A stretch of 5,705 bases of DNA from Desulfobacterales bacterium (GTDB taxonomy: Bacteria; Desulfobacterota; Desulfobacteria; Desulfobacterales; UBA5852), in assembly GCA_030066455.1 (NCBI GenBank), contig JASJBQ010000306.1:1-5705 (forward strand), in the 5' to 3' direction. Below, one piece after another: positions 1-5,071 of the stretch (positions within the stretch are counted from its first letter, which is position 1; every line of letters begins with the position of its first letter). A program made the translations under genes and the position numbers. Below the pieces are notes generated by a model. The model ran no database searches. It saw only the letters and a list, made by a program, of their open reading frames with translations, and was not told where the DNA came from.

Positions 1-63
1 CTCCAACGCGCCGTCCATCGGCGGGCGGCAGGATCGAGGAATCCGCAGCGAGCCGCGCAACGC
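1..63. other. Left-edge sequence upstream of the Rrf2 gene, unassigned
   Basis: This short stretch holds no feature that can be named. All three forward frames are open at the window edge. One of them closes with TGA at 68-70, overlapping the ATG at 64, so it could be the tail of an upstream gene in a tight operon, but 22 codons are too few to judge. The frame of the Rrf2 gene is also open to the edge. No clear Shine-Dalgarno lies at the usual distance from the ATG; the nearest purine-rich GAGGAA is more than 20 bases away. Confidence 0.3.
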
Positions 64-489
64 ATGCTGATCACCCAGAAGCACAAATACGCCCTCAGGG
101 CCGTATTCGAACTGGCCAAGCGTCAAGCGCAGGGGCCGATCAAACTTGCGGATATCGCCCAGGCCCAGGCCATTCCCTTGCGTTTTCTGGAAGTGATCAT
201 GTCCCAGCTCAAGGGCTCGGGCCTGGTGGCCGCCAAACGCGGCTACCACGGCGGCTATTCGCTCCTCAAACCCCCGGAGCAGGTCACCGTGGGGGCCATC
301 TTCCGATTTATCGACGATCGCATCTATCGGGAGCACTGCGATGCCTGCATCGCGCGTGAAGGCTGCCCGCTGTACGAAAACTGCGCATTCAAACCCATGT
401 GGGACCGTGTTTGCGGCGCCATCTACGAGGTCTACGACCGGACTACCATACAGGATCTTCTAAACAATGAAAAGATGGCGCTGGCCTAA
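64..489 (+). CDS. Rrf2-family transcriptional regulator, Fe-S cluster type
   Basis: A 141-residue DNA-binding regulator of the Rrf2 family (IscR, NsrR, CymR, RsrR). It should act in the cytoplasm as a dimer. The winged helix-turn-helix covers about residues 1-70: an opening helix with KYALRAVFELA, a recognition region around 27-50, and the typical wing KRGYHGGY at 58-65. Cysteines at 95, 101 and 107 give C-x5-C-x5-C, the spacing of the IscR cluster ligands, so it probably senses iron-sulfur status, redox or NO. Two further cysteines (92, 117) could also take part. The ATG fits the usual family N-terminus, although the frame is open further upstream and no good ribosome site is visible. Length is normal for the family. 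The target genes cannot be read from this window; the next gene encodes RidA, 186 bases downstream. Family assignment is firm; the exact ligand is inference. Confidence 0.93.
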   Translation: MLITQKHKYALRAVFELAKRQAQGPIKLADIAQAQAIPLRFLEVIMSQLKGSGLVAAKRGYHGGYSLLKPPEQVTVGAIFRFIDDRIYREHCDACIAREGCPLYENCAFKPMWDRVCGAIYEVYDRTTIQDLLNNEKMALA

Positions 490-598
490 ATCCCTCAGCT
501 TTTCGCGGGCCGCCGTTTCATCCAGTGAACTAACGTTCCATTCAATCGATTCGATGCCAGGATGCACTCCGTCGCGGCTCGAAGCGCTTGCGGACCCA

Positions 599-615
599 CC
601 GGAGCACCCCTCCGG
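599..615. repeat. Small perfect GC-rich stem-loop in the Rrf2-RidA gap
   Basis: CCGGAG at 599-604 pairs with CTCCGG at 610-615 around a 5-base loop. No T-run follows, so it is not a convincing intrinsic terminator. It could fold in the leader of the downstream RidA gene, or be chance in GC-rich DNA. The rest of the 490-675 gap shows only an 8-bp AATCGATT palindrome at 544-551. Confidence 0.3.
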
Positions 616-663
616 ACGGGGCCCGTGGCGACCGGTCGTCTGAATCACGAACCGACTTGCAGA

Positions 664-668
664 AAGGA
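664..668 (+). promoter_or_regulatory. Ribosome binding site deciding the RidA start
   Basis: AAGGA lies 7 bases before the ATG at 676. It supports that start over an in-frame ATG at 562, which would add 38 residues absent from the RidA family. Confidence 0.75.
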
Positions 669-675
669 TCTTCGC

Positions 676-1059
676 ATGCAACGCAACATCGTCAACACAA
701 CCCAAGCGCCGGCGGCGATCGGCCCTTATTCCCAGGCGGTTCAGGCGGGCGGGTTCCTGTTCGTTTCGGGCCAGATCCCGATCGATCCGTCCAGCGGGGA
801 ATTGGTCCCGGGCGGGATTCAGGCGGAAACCCGGCAGGTCCTGGACAATCTCCGGGCGATTCTGGAAGCGGCGGGCAGTTCGCTCGAACAAGTGGTCAAG
901 ACCACGCTTTTCATTGCCGATATGGATGCCTTCGGGACGATCAACGCCATCTATGCCGAGTATTTTGGCGCGCAACCGCCCGCGCGCGCCTGTGTGCAAG
1001 TGGCGCGCCTGCCCAAGGACGTCCAAATCGAAATCGAAGCGGTGGCGCTGGCGAGTTGA
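676..1059 (+). CDS. ridA: RidA family enamine/imine deaminase (YjgF/YER057c/UK114)
   Basis: A 127-residue cytosolic protein, almost exactly the length of E. coli RidA (128). RidA forms trimers and hydrolyses reactive enamines and imines, such as 2-aminoacrylate made by PLP-dependent serine/threonine dehydratases, to 2-ketoacids and ammonia. This protects PLP enzymes from damage. The family signature is intact: [10 protein letters not shown] near the N-terminus with Y18, SGQIP at 31-35, and [13 protein letters not shown] near the C-terminus. By alignment from memory, R104 is the catalytic arginine (R105 in E. coli), with C106 and E119 as the neighbouring conserved site residues. Presence of this arginine places it in the active RidA group rather than the inactive Rid subgroups. 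It stands after an Rrf2 regulator and before an unrelated metal-binding protein gene. Family confidence is very high; the native substrate is inferred from the family. Confidence 0.96.
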   Translation: MQRNIVNTTQAPAAIGPYSQAVQAGGFLFVSGQIPIDPSSGELVPGGIQAETRQVLDNLRAILEAAGSSLEQVVKTTLFIADMDAFGTINAIYAEYFGAQPPARACVQVARLPKDVQIEIEAVALAS

Positions 1060-1084
1060 CATCCGGGTGTTTTCGGTTTTTCAT
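1056..1084 (+). promoter_or_regulatory. Candidate sigma70-type promoter over the RidA stop codon
   Basis: A perfect TTGACA at 1056-1061 is followed, 17 bases on, by TTTCAT at 1079-1084, which matches four of six -10 positions but lacks the important A at position 2. The -35 contains the RidA stop codon. It is placed to transcribe the gene starting at 1150, giving a leader of roughly 60 bases. An AGAGCG/CGCTCT inverted repeat (1086-1091 and 1120-1125) lies in that leader. Sequence match only. Confidence 0.4.
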
Positions 1085-1149
1085 AAGAGCGACTGGATAC
1101 ACTACCTCGAGCCGACAGGCGCTCTAACCTGCGCCCATTCAACACCGCT

Positions 1150-2031
1150 ATGAAACACGCCGCCGACACGCATAGAAACATCCTCAATGGCCGTCCGATA
1201 GCACCGCTGCACGAACAGAAACTCGACGATGACTATCTCTGCCAAGTCGGCGCATCGGTTTCCTGCGGCGCCTGCTGCGGTCTCTACAACGTGACGGATG
1301 CTTCGCGCCTCGCACTTGAAGGTCTGCTCGCCGAACGCACCCGGCGCTTTGCCACGGTGGACCGCACCATCGACGGGATCATGCGGTTTCGGGCGATGAT
1401 CGAAGCGAGCGAAAACCAGGAACGCCCCCTGCCGGATTTCCATCACTGCCCCTTTCTGGGTCTTGTCGGCCCCCGCGAGGAAACCGTGGGCTGCATGCTG
1501 CATCCCCTGGAGCCCCGCAACCGGGGCATGGATTTCCGCAGCCTGAGCCATTACGGCGGCATGGCCTGTCACATTTATTTTTGCCCGGCCACACGCCTTT
1601 TGCCCACGCGCTGCAAACAAATCGTCCGGGCCGTGGTCAGCGACTGGTATCTCTACGGTCTTCTGGTGACCGAACACCGCCTGCTGAAAGCCATCTTCGA
1701 TGAAATCGAACACCGCCTGAACCGGCGGGTCTTCATGGACGATTTCACCCACAATGACGAAGCTCGAGAAGCGCTCTACAAGCTGTTGCTTCTGCGGGTT
1801 TCCTGGCCCTTTCGTCGGTCGGGGCCGCTGCGCCTGGTCAATTACTTCTTCAACGACCACCGCCACCCCCGCACGCCCATCAAACCGGATGTCGGGCAGC
1901 AGACCATCGAACGCTACCGCACGATTCTGCAGGAACTGGAAACGCGCACCGACAGCGCCGAAACCGTCCGCCAGGCCGGGCTCTACCTCGACGACAAACT
2001 GCGGGCCCTCCAAGCGAGTTTCCCGTCTTGA
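1150..2031 (+). CDS. YkgJ-like cysteine cluster (zinc/iron-chelating) protein
   Basis: A 293-residue soluble protein, function unknown. The N-terminal half carries the signature of YkgJ/UPF0153 cysteine-cluster proteins, which are thought to bind zinc or iron: SCGACC at 38-43, HHCPFL at 98-103, GCMLHP at 114-119, and a CHIYFC pair with C140 and C145. Further cysteines are at 31 and 155, nine in total, all in the first 155 residues. The C-terminal half (about 156-293) has no cysteine and looks helical and basic. Many YkgJ-type proteins are far shorter, so this half is an extension of unknown role. No signal peptide or membrane segment is visible. The ATG has no clear Shine-Dalgarno, so the start is less certain. 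Its stop overlaps the TTG start of the next gene, implying coupled translation. Metal binding is inferred from the motif pattern; an enzymatic role cannot be excluded. Confidence 0.8.
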   Translation: MKHAADTHRNILNGRPIAPLHEQKLDDDYLCQVGASVSCGACCGLYNVTDASRLALEGLLAERTRRFATVDRTIDGIMRFRAMIEASENQERPLPDFHHCPFLGLVGPREETVGCMLHPLEPRNRGMDFRSLSHYGGMACHIYFCPATRLLPTRCKQIVRAVVSDWYLYGLLVTEHRLLKAIFDEIEHRLNRRVFMDDFTHNDEAREALYKLLLLRVSWPFRRSGPLRLVNYFFNDHRHPRTPIKPDVGQQTIERYRTILQELETRTDSAETVRQAGLYLDDKLRALQASFPS

Positions 2032-2489
2032 AGACCCGGCATCTCCGGCCACCGGTGTGCGACGCACTATTCTGTTACGGCACCCTGCAAATCCCGGAGG
2101 TCATTCAGGCCGTGATCGGCCGGCATCCTCGAGGCTGCCTGGCGGAGATTCACGGCTACGGTGCATTCGAGGTCCGTCAAGCCGAATATCCCGGCCTGCG
2201 GCCCGCGCGCGGTCAGATCACCGGCGGCCGGGTATACTTTGGCCTATCGGCATCCGAACTGACGATCCTCGATCGATTCGAGGGTCGCCTCTACCGCCGC
2301 CGTCGTCTTGCCGTTCGCACCTGCGACGGCCGCCGCCGCTGCGTCTGGGTCTATGTCGTCAAACCGGCCCGCCGCCGCTGCCTGGCCCCCCGCTACTGGA
2401 ACCGGCGCGAATTCAGGCGACGCCGCTATCGTCGTTTCATGCAGCGATTCGTTTACGACCGCCGGTCGCTATTCGCCCCCGCCGACTAG
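2028..2489 (+). CDS. Gamma-glutamylcyclotransferase-fold (AIG2-like) protein, Arg-rich
   Basis: A 153-residue protein of the GGCT/AIG2-like fold. Members cleave gamma-glutamyl-amino acids, gamma-glutamylamines or glutathione, releasing 5-oxoproline, but many bacterial members are uncharacterised. The hallmark YGTL is at 17-20 and builds the substrate loop. The expected catalytic acid is E85 in LDRFEG, followed by the usual Y-x-R pattern. Both are intact, so activity is possible. The odd feature is composition: 24 of residues 87-146 are arginine, with an RRRC block encoded twice by the same 12 bases (2331-2342 and 2370-2381). The likely start is TTG at 2028, which overlaps the previous stop as TTGA; GTG at 2055 is an alternative that still precedes YGTL. 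Fold assignment is good; substrate is unknown. Confidence 0.8.
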   Translation: MKTRHLRPPVCDALFCYGTLQIPEVIQAVIGRHPRGCLAEIHGYGAFEVRQAEYPGLRPARGQITGGRVYFGLSASELTILDRFEGRLYRRRRLAVRTCDGRRRCVWVYVVKPARRRCLAPRYWNRREFRRRRYRRFMQRFVYDRRSLFAPAD

Positions 2490-2553
2490 ACCGCGACCGC
2501 GACAACGCCGCGCCGGCGGTGCCGCTTGGGTCTGGAACACGCCCCCCGTGGGC

Positions 2554-2608
2554 AGGTCGGCATTCTTGCATTTTGGGCAAACGCGCCTTAAAGTTCGGCA
2601 TTCTGGCA
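2554..2608. repeat. Imperfect 17-bp direct repeat upstream of the 139-aa gene
   Basis: AGGTCGGCATTCTTGCA at 2554-2570 recurs as AGTTCGGCATTCTGGCA at 2592-2608, with 15 of 17 bases identical and starts 38 bases apart. A third related piece, GCATTTTGGGCAAA at 2569-2581, resembles GCATTCTGGCAAA at 2599-2610 with a one-base gap. The copies flank the candidate promoter, so they may be binding sites for a regulator. The remainder of the 2490-2656 gap shows no other element besides the ribosome site. Confidence 0.6.
2566..2593 (+). promoter_or_regulatory. Weak candidate promoter between the direct repeats
   Basis: TTGCAT at 2566-2571 and TTAAAG at 2588-2593 are separated by 16 bases and would start transcription about 55 bases before the ATG at 2657. 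The -35 overlaps the end of the first repeat copy and the -10 the start of the second. Local base composition shifts toward A/T here, unlike the flanking coding DNA. Support is sequence likeness only. Confidence 0.35.
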
Positions 2609-2641
2609 AAAAAGAAGCGCAACCAGCCACCAACCTTCAAC

Positions 2642-2648
2642 AAGGGGG
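2642..2648 (+). promoter_or_regulatory. Ribosome binding site deciding the start at 2657
   Basis: AAGGGGG sits 8 bases before the ATG at 2657. It shows that the long in-frame extension running upstream through the AIG2-like gene is not translated as part of this protein. Confidence 0.7.
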
Positions 2649-2656
2649 CCTTGATC

Positions 2657-3076
2657 ATGAAAGACGAACGCAATCTTCATCTCAAAGTGCAGGAGTTGTG
2701 TGATTGTTTTGCCACGACCGACCCACTTCGGGAGATGTCCCAAATCCCCTCCGCCGCCGGAGAAGAAGACATCGCTCTCAAGTGGCTTGCCCTGGCGGCG
2801 CTCCACGGCGTCAACAGCAATGCCAGCAAAATCACGCTGAGCAAGGGCGATGATGGCAACGTCCGGGTCACCGCCGAGTACCGCCCGTCCGACCTGCCTT
2901 CGCCGGGGACGGCCGTTGGTGACAAGATCGTGGCGGCCATCCGGGAGATTACCCACATCGATGCGGACAAGGGCCAAACACGGCTCGCGCTCGGCATGCG
3001 GGACAGCAGCATCGACCTGGAGGTCAAAATCAAAGCCAAGAAAGGACGCGACAAAGTTTCCCTCAAATTCGAATGA
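2657..3076 (+). CDS. Conserved protein of unknown function, 139 aa
   Basis: A soluble 139-residue protein with no signal peptide or membrane span; I cannot name a function. The N-terminal part (about 1-55) looks helical and amphipathic, with VQELCDCFATTDPL at 11-24 containing a CDC pair (C15, C17) and WLALAALHG at 43-51. The C-terminal part (about 56-139) alternates polar and hydrophobic residues as expected of beta strands, with a very basic K-rich end (124-137). From memory it resembles uncharacterised proteins of Desulfobacterota sulfate reducers. That is an unverified recollection. The start is fixed by a strong ribosome site, and its own promoter region contains the direct repeats described separately. 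The next gene, a PA14 lipoprotein, begins 98 bases after its stop. Confidence 0.8.
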   Translation: MKDERNLHLKVQELCDCFATTDPLREMSQIPSAAGEEDIALKWLALAALHGVNSNASKITLSKGDDGNVRVTAEYRPSDLPSPGTAVGDKIVAAIREITHIDADKGQTRLALGMRDSSIDLEVKIKAKKGRDKVSLKFE

Positions 3077-3078
3077 TG

Positions 3079-3106
3079 ACCGGCTCGGGCCCTCCAAACG
3101 GCCGGT
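3079..3106. repeat. Inverted repeat just after the 139-aa gene
   Basis: ACCGGC at 3079-3084 and GCCGGT at 3101-3106 are perfect complements around a 16-base loop, directly after the stop at 3074-3076. No T-run follows, so it is at most a weak, possibly Rho-assisted, transcript end or an mRNA-stabilising fold. Confidence 0.25.
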
Positions 3107-3161
3107 GGTGCGATGCGGCGCAGATGGCCGCGACCGTCAAATCCCTTCCCAACCTCACGGC

Positions 3162-3167
3162 AAAGGA
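3162..3167 (+). promoter_or_regulatory. Ribosome binding site deciding the lipoprotein start
   Basis: AAAGGA lies 7 bases before the ATG at 3175. This start puts a proper signal peptide at the N-terminus, whereas the in-frame ATG at 3073 would bury it behind 34 residues. Confidence 0.75.
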
Positions 3168-3174
3168 CAACCCC

Positions 3175-3795
3175 ATGCGTATCGACTGGCGGTATACAAT
3201 GGTCACGGTTCTTCTCCTGGCAGGGTTTTTCTTGGCGGGATGCGCCAGCGTGGAAGACGGCGGTTTTGCCCGCCAGACGGCGGCGCCGATTCCCGAAATG
3301 GACGCCGGCCTCAAGCCCGGCCTGGCGGTGCTCTATTTCCCCCGACGATTTGTGCGACACGTCGATGCGCTGCCCCGGGGGGAAGAGGCCATTGGAAAGG
3401 GCGTCTCCGGATCACCCGTGACCAACCTGAACCGGCGCTTCGGTCGTGGGCAGGTGTTCGGCAGCGGCACCAACCGCGGAATCGGACTGGAAATGAGTGG
3501 GTTTATCCTCCTGGAAAAACCCGGCCGTTACCAGTTCCAGGTCAACAGCAATGACGGCTTCAGGCTTTTCATGGACGGCCGCATGCTTGTCGAGGACCCG
3601 GCCTGGCACGCATCCGGCGACCGGATGACACCACCGGCCGAATTCAACGTATCCGAGCCGGCCTGGTATTCACTGCGTATCCGCTATTTCCAGCGCAAAG
3701 GGACAGCCGCCTTTCAGGTTTTTTGGCAGCCTCCGGGCGCAACCGAATTCACCCCCGTGCCCGGCCGGGTGCTTGCCCACCGCGAATCTTACTGA
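3175..3795 (+). CDS. Lipoprotein with a PA14 domain
   Basis: A 206-residue predicted lipoprotein. Residues 1-22 form a type II signal peptide: positively charged start, hydrophobic core VTVLLLAGFFLAG, and lipobox LAGC with lipidated C23. Alanine at +2 predicts outer-membrane sorting under the Asp rule of E. coli. After a short linker, residues of about 48-202 match a PA14 beta-barrel: AVLYF at 51-55, SGFILLEKPGRYQF at 108-121, the hallmark SNDGFRLFMDG at 125-135, WYSLRIRYFQ at 164-173, and AFQVFWQPPG at 179-188. PA14 domains usually bind carbohydrate or mediate adhesion and sit beside glycosidases or adhesins. Here the domain stands alone, so the protein may be a surface or periplasmic glycan-binding module. 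Domain and lipoprotein calls are strong; the ligand is unknown. Confidence 0.9.
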   Translation: MRIDWRYTMVTVLLLAGFFLAGCASVEDGGFARQTAAPIPEMDAGLKPGLAVLYFPRRFVRHVDALPRGEEAIGKGVSGSPVTNLNRRFGRGQVFGSGTNRGIGLEMSGFILLEKPGRYQFQVNSNDGFRLFMDGRMLVEDPAWHASGDRMTPPAEFNVSEPAWYSLRIRYFQRKGTAAFQVFWQPPGATEFTPVPGRVLAHRESY

Positions 3796-3901
3796 AAGAA
3801 TCCCGGCTCGACTTCAGGACCGCTCGGGCACGCATGGGAGTCCGGGTGGGGCCGGCCGGTTGCTGAACCATACGCCCCCGAGCCCGAAACGTGTTATCAG
3901 C

Positions 3902-4993
3902 ATGACCGCATACCAGCTCATATTCGAGGGACAAATCCAGGAAGGGCGCGATCCGGAGGTGGTGCGACGCAACCTGGCATCGCTATTCGACGTCCCGGTT
4001 GACGAGGTCGAATCCCTTTTCAGCAGCGCACCGGTGGTCCTCAAGGAAGGGCTCGACCTCGCCACGGCCCGCAGCGACAAGGCCGCCTTCGAGGCGACCG
4101 GTGCGGTCTGCCGGCTGGCCGCGCAATCCGGGCCCGGCGCAACGCATGGCGAAAACGCCGATGCCGCAGCGGACGACGCCGATCCCACCGCCGGTGACGT
4201 CGAGGCCGAAAGCGGGGCTCGGGTCAGACGCTACGATCTGCGCCATCCCTATTGGCTGTCGTTTTTCCACAAACCGTTCTACCGGGACGTGGCCAGTCAC
4301 TGGCGCGGTCTGGCCTTTGTCCACCTGCTGATCCTGCTGGCCCTGACGGGTACGGTTTTCATGCTGCACTTCAAGACCCTGGCCACGGTCTTCGTCGATG
4401 AGCAGGCGCCGGCCATCCTGGCGCAGATACCGCCCATCACCATCGAAAGAGGCACCGTCCGCACGCGCGTCGATCAACCGTATCGCATCTATCGGGCCGA
4501 CGGCACCCGGCTGTTTGCCGTGATCGACACCACCGGTGAAATCACTTCGCTGGGCCAGACCGAAGCCATGCTGCTTCTGACCCGGTCGCAGCTCATGGCG
4601 CGAATCGGTTCCGGTGGCAGCCGGATCATCGACTTGCGGCCGATTGAAAAACTGGAGCTGACCCGGAACGACGTCGCCCAGTGGCTGCAGACATCGTTGC
4701 GATGGGCCCCGGTGGTTCTCTTTCCGCTGATGCTCTTCTTCAGTTTCTGCCTGCGCACCGTGCAGGTCGTGATCTACGGCGGCATCGGCATGGTCGCTGC
4801 CATGCTGTGGAAACGACCGTTGCCGTTCGGCGCCACCGTGGCCGTGGGCATTATGGCCATGACACCGGTCATCCTGATCGATACCCTGATCATGGTTCTC
4901 GCGCTCGATGTCCCCTTCTGGGGTACCGGAGGCTTTGTCGTCGCCCTGGCCTATCTTCTCTTCGGTATTCGGGCCGCCACCGAACCGCCCTGA
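3902..4993 (+). CDS. Inner-membrane protein, N-terminal module plus DUF1189-like region
   Basis: A 363-residue modular membrane protein. Residues 2-72 form a small soluble module with IFEGQIQEG at 7-15, LASLFDVPVDEVESLFS at 25-41, VVLKEGLD at 45-52 and a closing GAVCRL. I recall similar modules at the start of diverse proteobacterial membrane proteins, unverified. An Ala/Asp/Glu-rich linker follows (about 76-106). Then HPYWLSFFHKPFYRDVASHWRG leads to a first membrane segment (about 137-155), a roughly 110-residue soluble domain (160-265), and further hydrophobic segments near 268-284, 288-303, 311-335 and 340-357. This architecture resembles DUF1189 proteins. Topology with the N-terminal module in the cytoplasm and the middle domain outside is inference. 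No good Shine-Dalgarno precedes the ATG, but an in-frame ATG at 3773 overlaps the preceding gene and adds unrelated sequence. Function is unknown. Confidence 0.82.
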   Translation: MTAYQLIFEGQIQEGRDPEVVRRNLASLFDVPVDEVESLFSSAPVVLKEGLDLATARSDKAAFEATGAVCRLAAQSGPGATHGENADAAADDADPTAGDVEAESGARVRRYDLRHPYWLSFFHKPFYRDVASHWRGLAFVHLLILLALTGTVFMLHFKTLATVFVDEQAPAILAQIPPITIERGTVRTRVDQPYRIYRADGTRLFAVIDTTGEITSLGQTEAMLLLTRSQLMARIGSGGSRIIDLRPIEKLELTRNDVAQWLQTSLRWAPVVLFPLMLFFSFCLRTVQVVIYGGIGMVAAMLWKRPLPFGATVAVGIMAMTPVILIDTLIMVLALDVPFWGTGGFVVALAYLLFGIRAATEPP

Positions 4994-5014
4994 TTCCAGG
5001 GGTGGGTAGGGCTG

Positions 5015-5027
5015 GGTCGCGACGACC
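5015..5027. repeat. Short hairpin and G8 tract before the amidotransferase gene
   Basis: GGTCG at 5015-5019 pairs with CGACC at 5023-5027 around a 3-base loop. A run of eight G follows at 5034-5041. There is no T-run, so a terminator is not supported. The G8 tract is intergenic and does not affect any reading frame. Confidence 0.25.
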
Positions 5028-5058
5028 TCCGCAGGGGGGGGCGATAAGACGTTGTCAC

Positions 5059-5064
5059 AGGAGG
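5059..5064 (+). promoter_or_regulatory. Strong ribosome binding site of the amidotransferase
   Basis: A full AGGAGG is placed 7 bases before the ATG at 5072, the best translation start signal in the window, which fixes the start of the last gene. Confidence 0.85.
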
Positions 5065-5071
5065 CGCTCGG

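Noticed and set aside
460..1062. 200-codon minus-strand frame, including a protein-like tail (about 463-570, [19 protein letters not shown])
   Set aside because: Most of it is antisense to RidA. The tail over the intergenic region reads plausibly, but it has no ATG or ribosome site and its third positions are not G/C-rich as in the real genes. A chance frame or an old remnant cannot be told apart.
1062..1082. Terminator-like T-rich stretch after RidA
   Set aside because: The only possible stem before the T-run is three base pairs (CCG/CGG), too weak for an intrinsic terminator.
1102..2067. 321-codon open frame on the minus strand
   Set aside because: It is antisense to the YkgJ-like gene, whose ordered cysteine motifs show the forward frame is the coding one.
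2555..2571. Possible sigma54 promoter around CGGCATTCTTGCA
   Set aside because: The GG and GC pairs are not at the required 12-base offset, so the -24/-12 geometry fails.
1754..2656. Long in-frame N-terminal extension of the 139-aa gene
   Set aside because: It overlaps the YkgJ-like and AIG2-like genes in another frame and translates to Pro/Arg/Ser-rich sequence. The ribosome site at 2642-2648 marks the true start.
2677..3360. Minus-strand frame over the 139-aa gene and lipoprotein start
   Set aside because: Both forward genes have good ribosome sites and coherent proteins; the reverse product is Ser/Arg/Ala-rich without motifs.
3822..3883. GCTCGGG / CCCGAGC inverted repeat before the membrane protein gene
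   Set aside because: Seven complementary bases 48 bases apart are easily found by chance in GC-rich DNA, and no T-run or other context supports a function.
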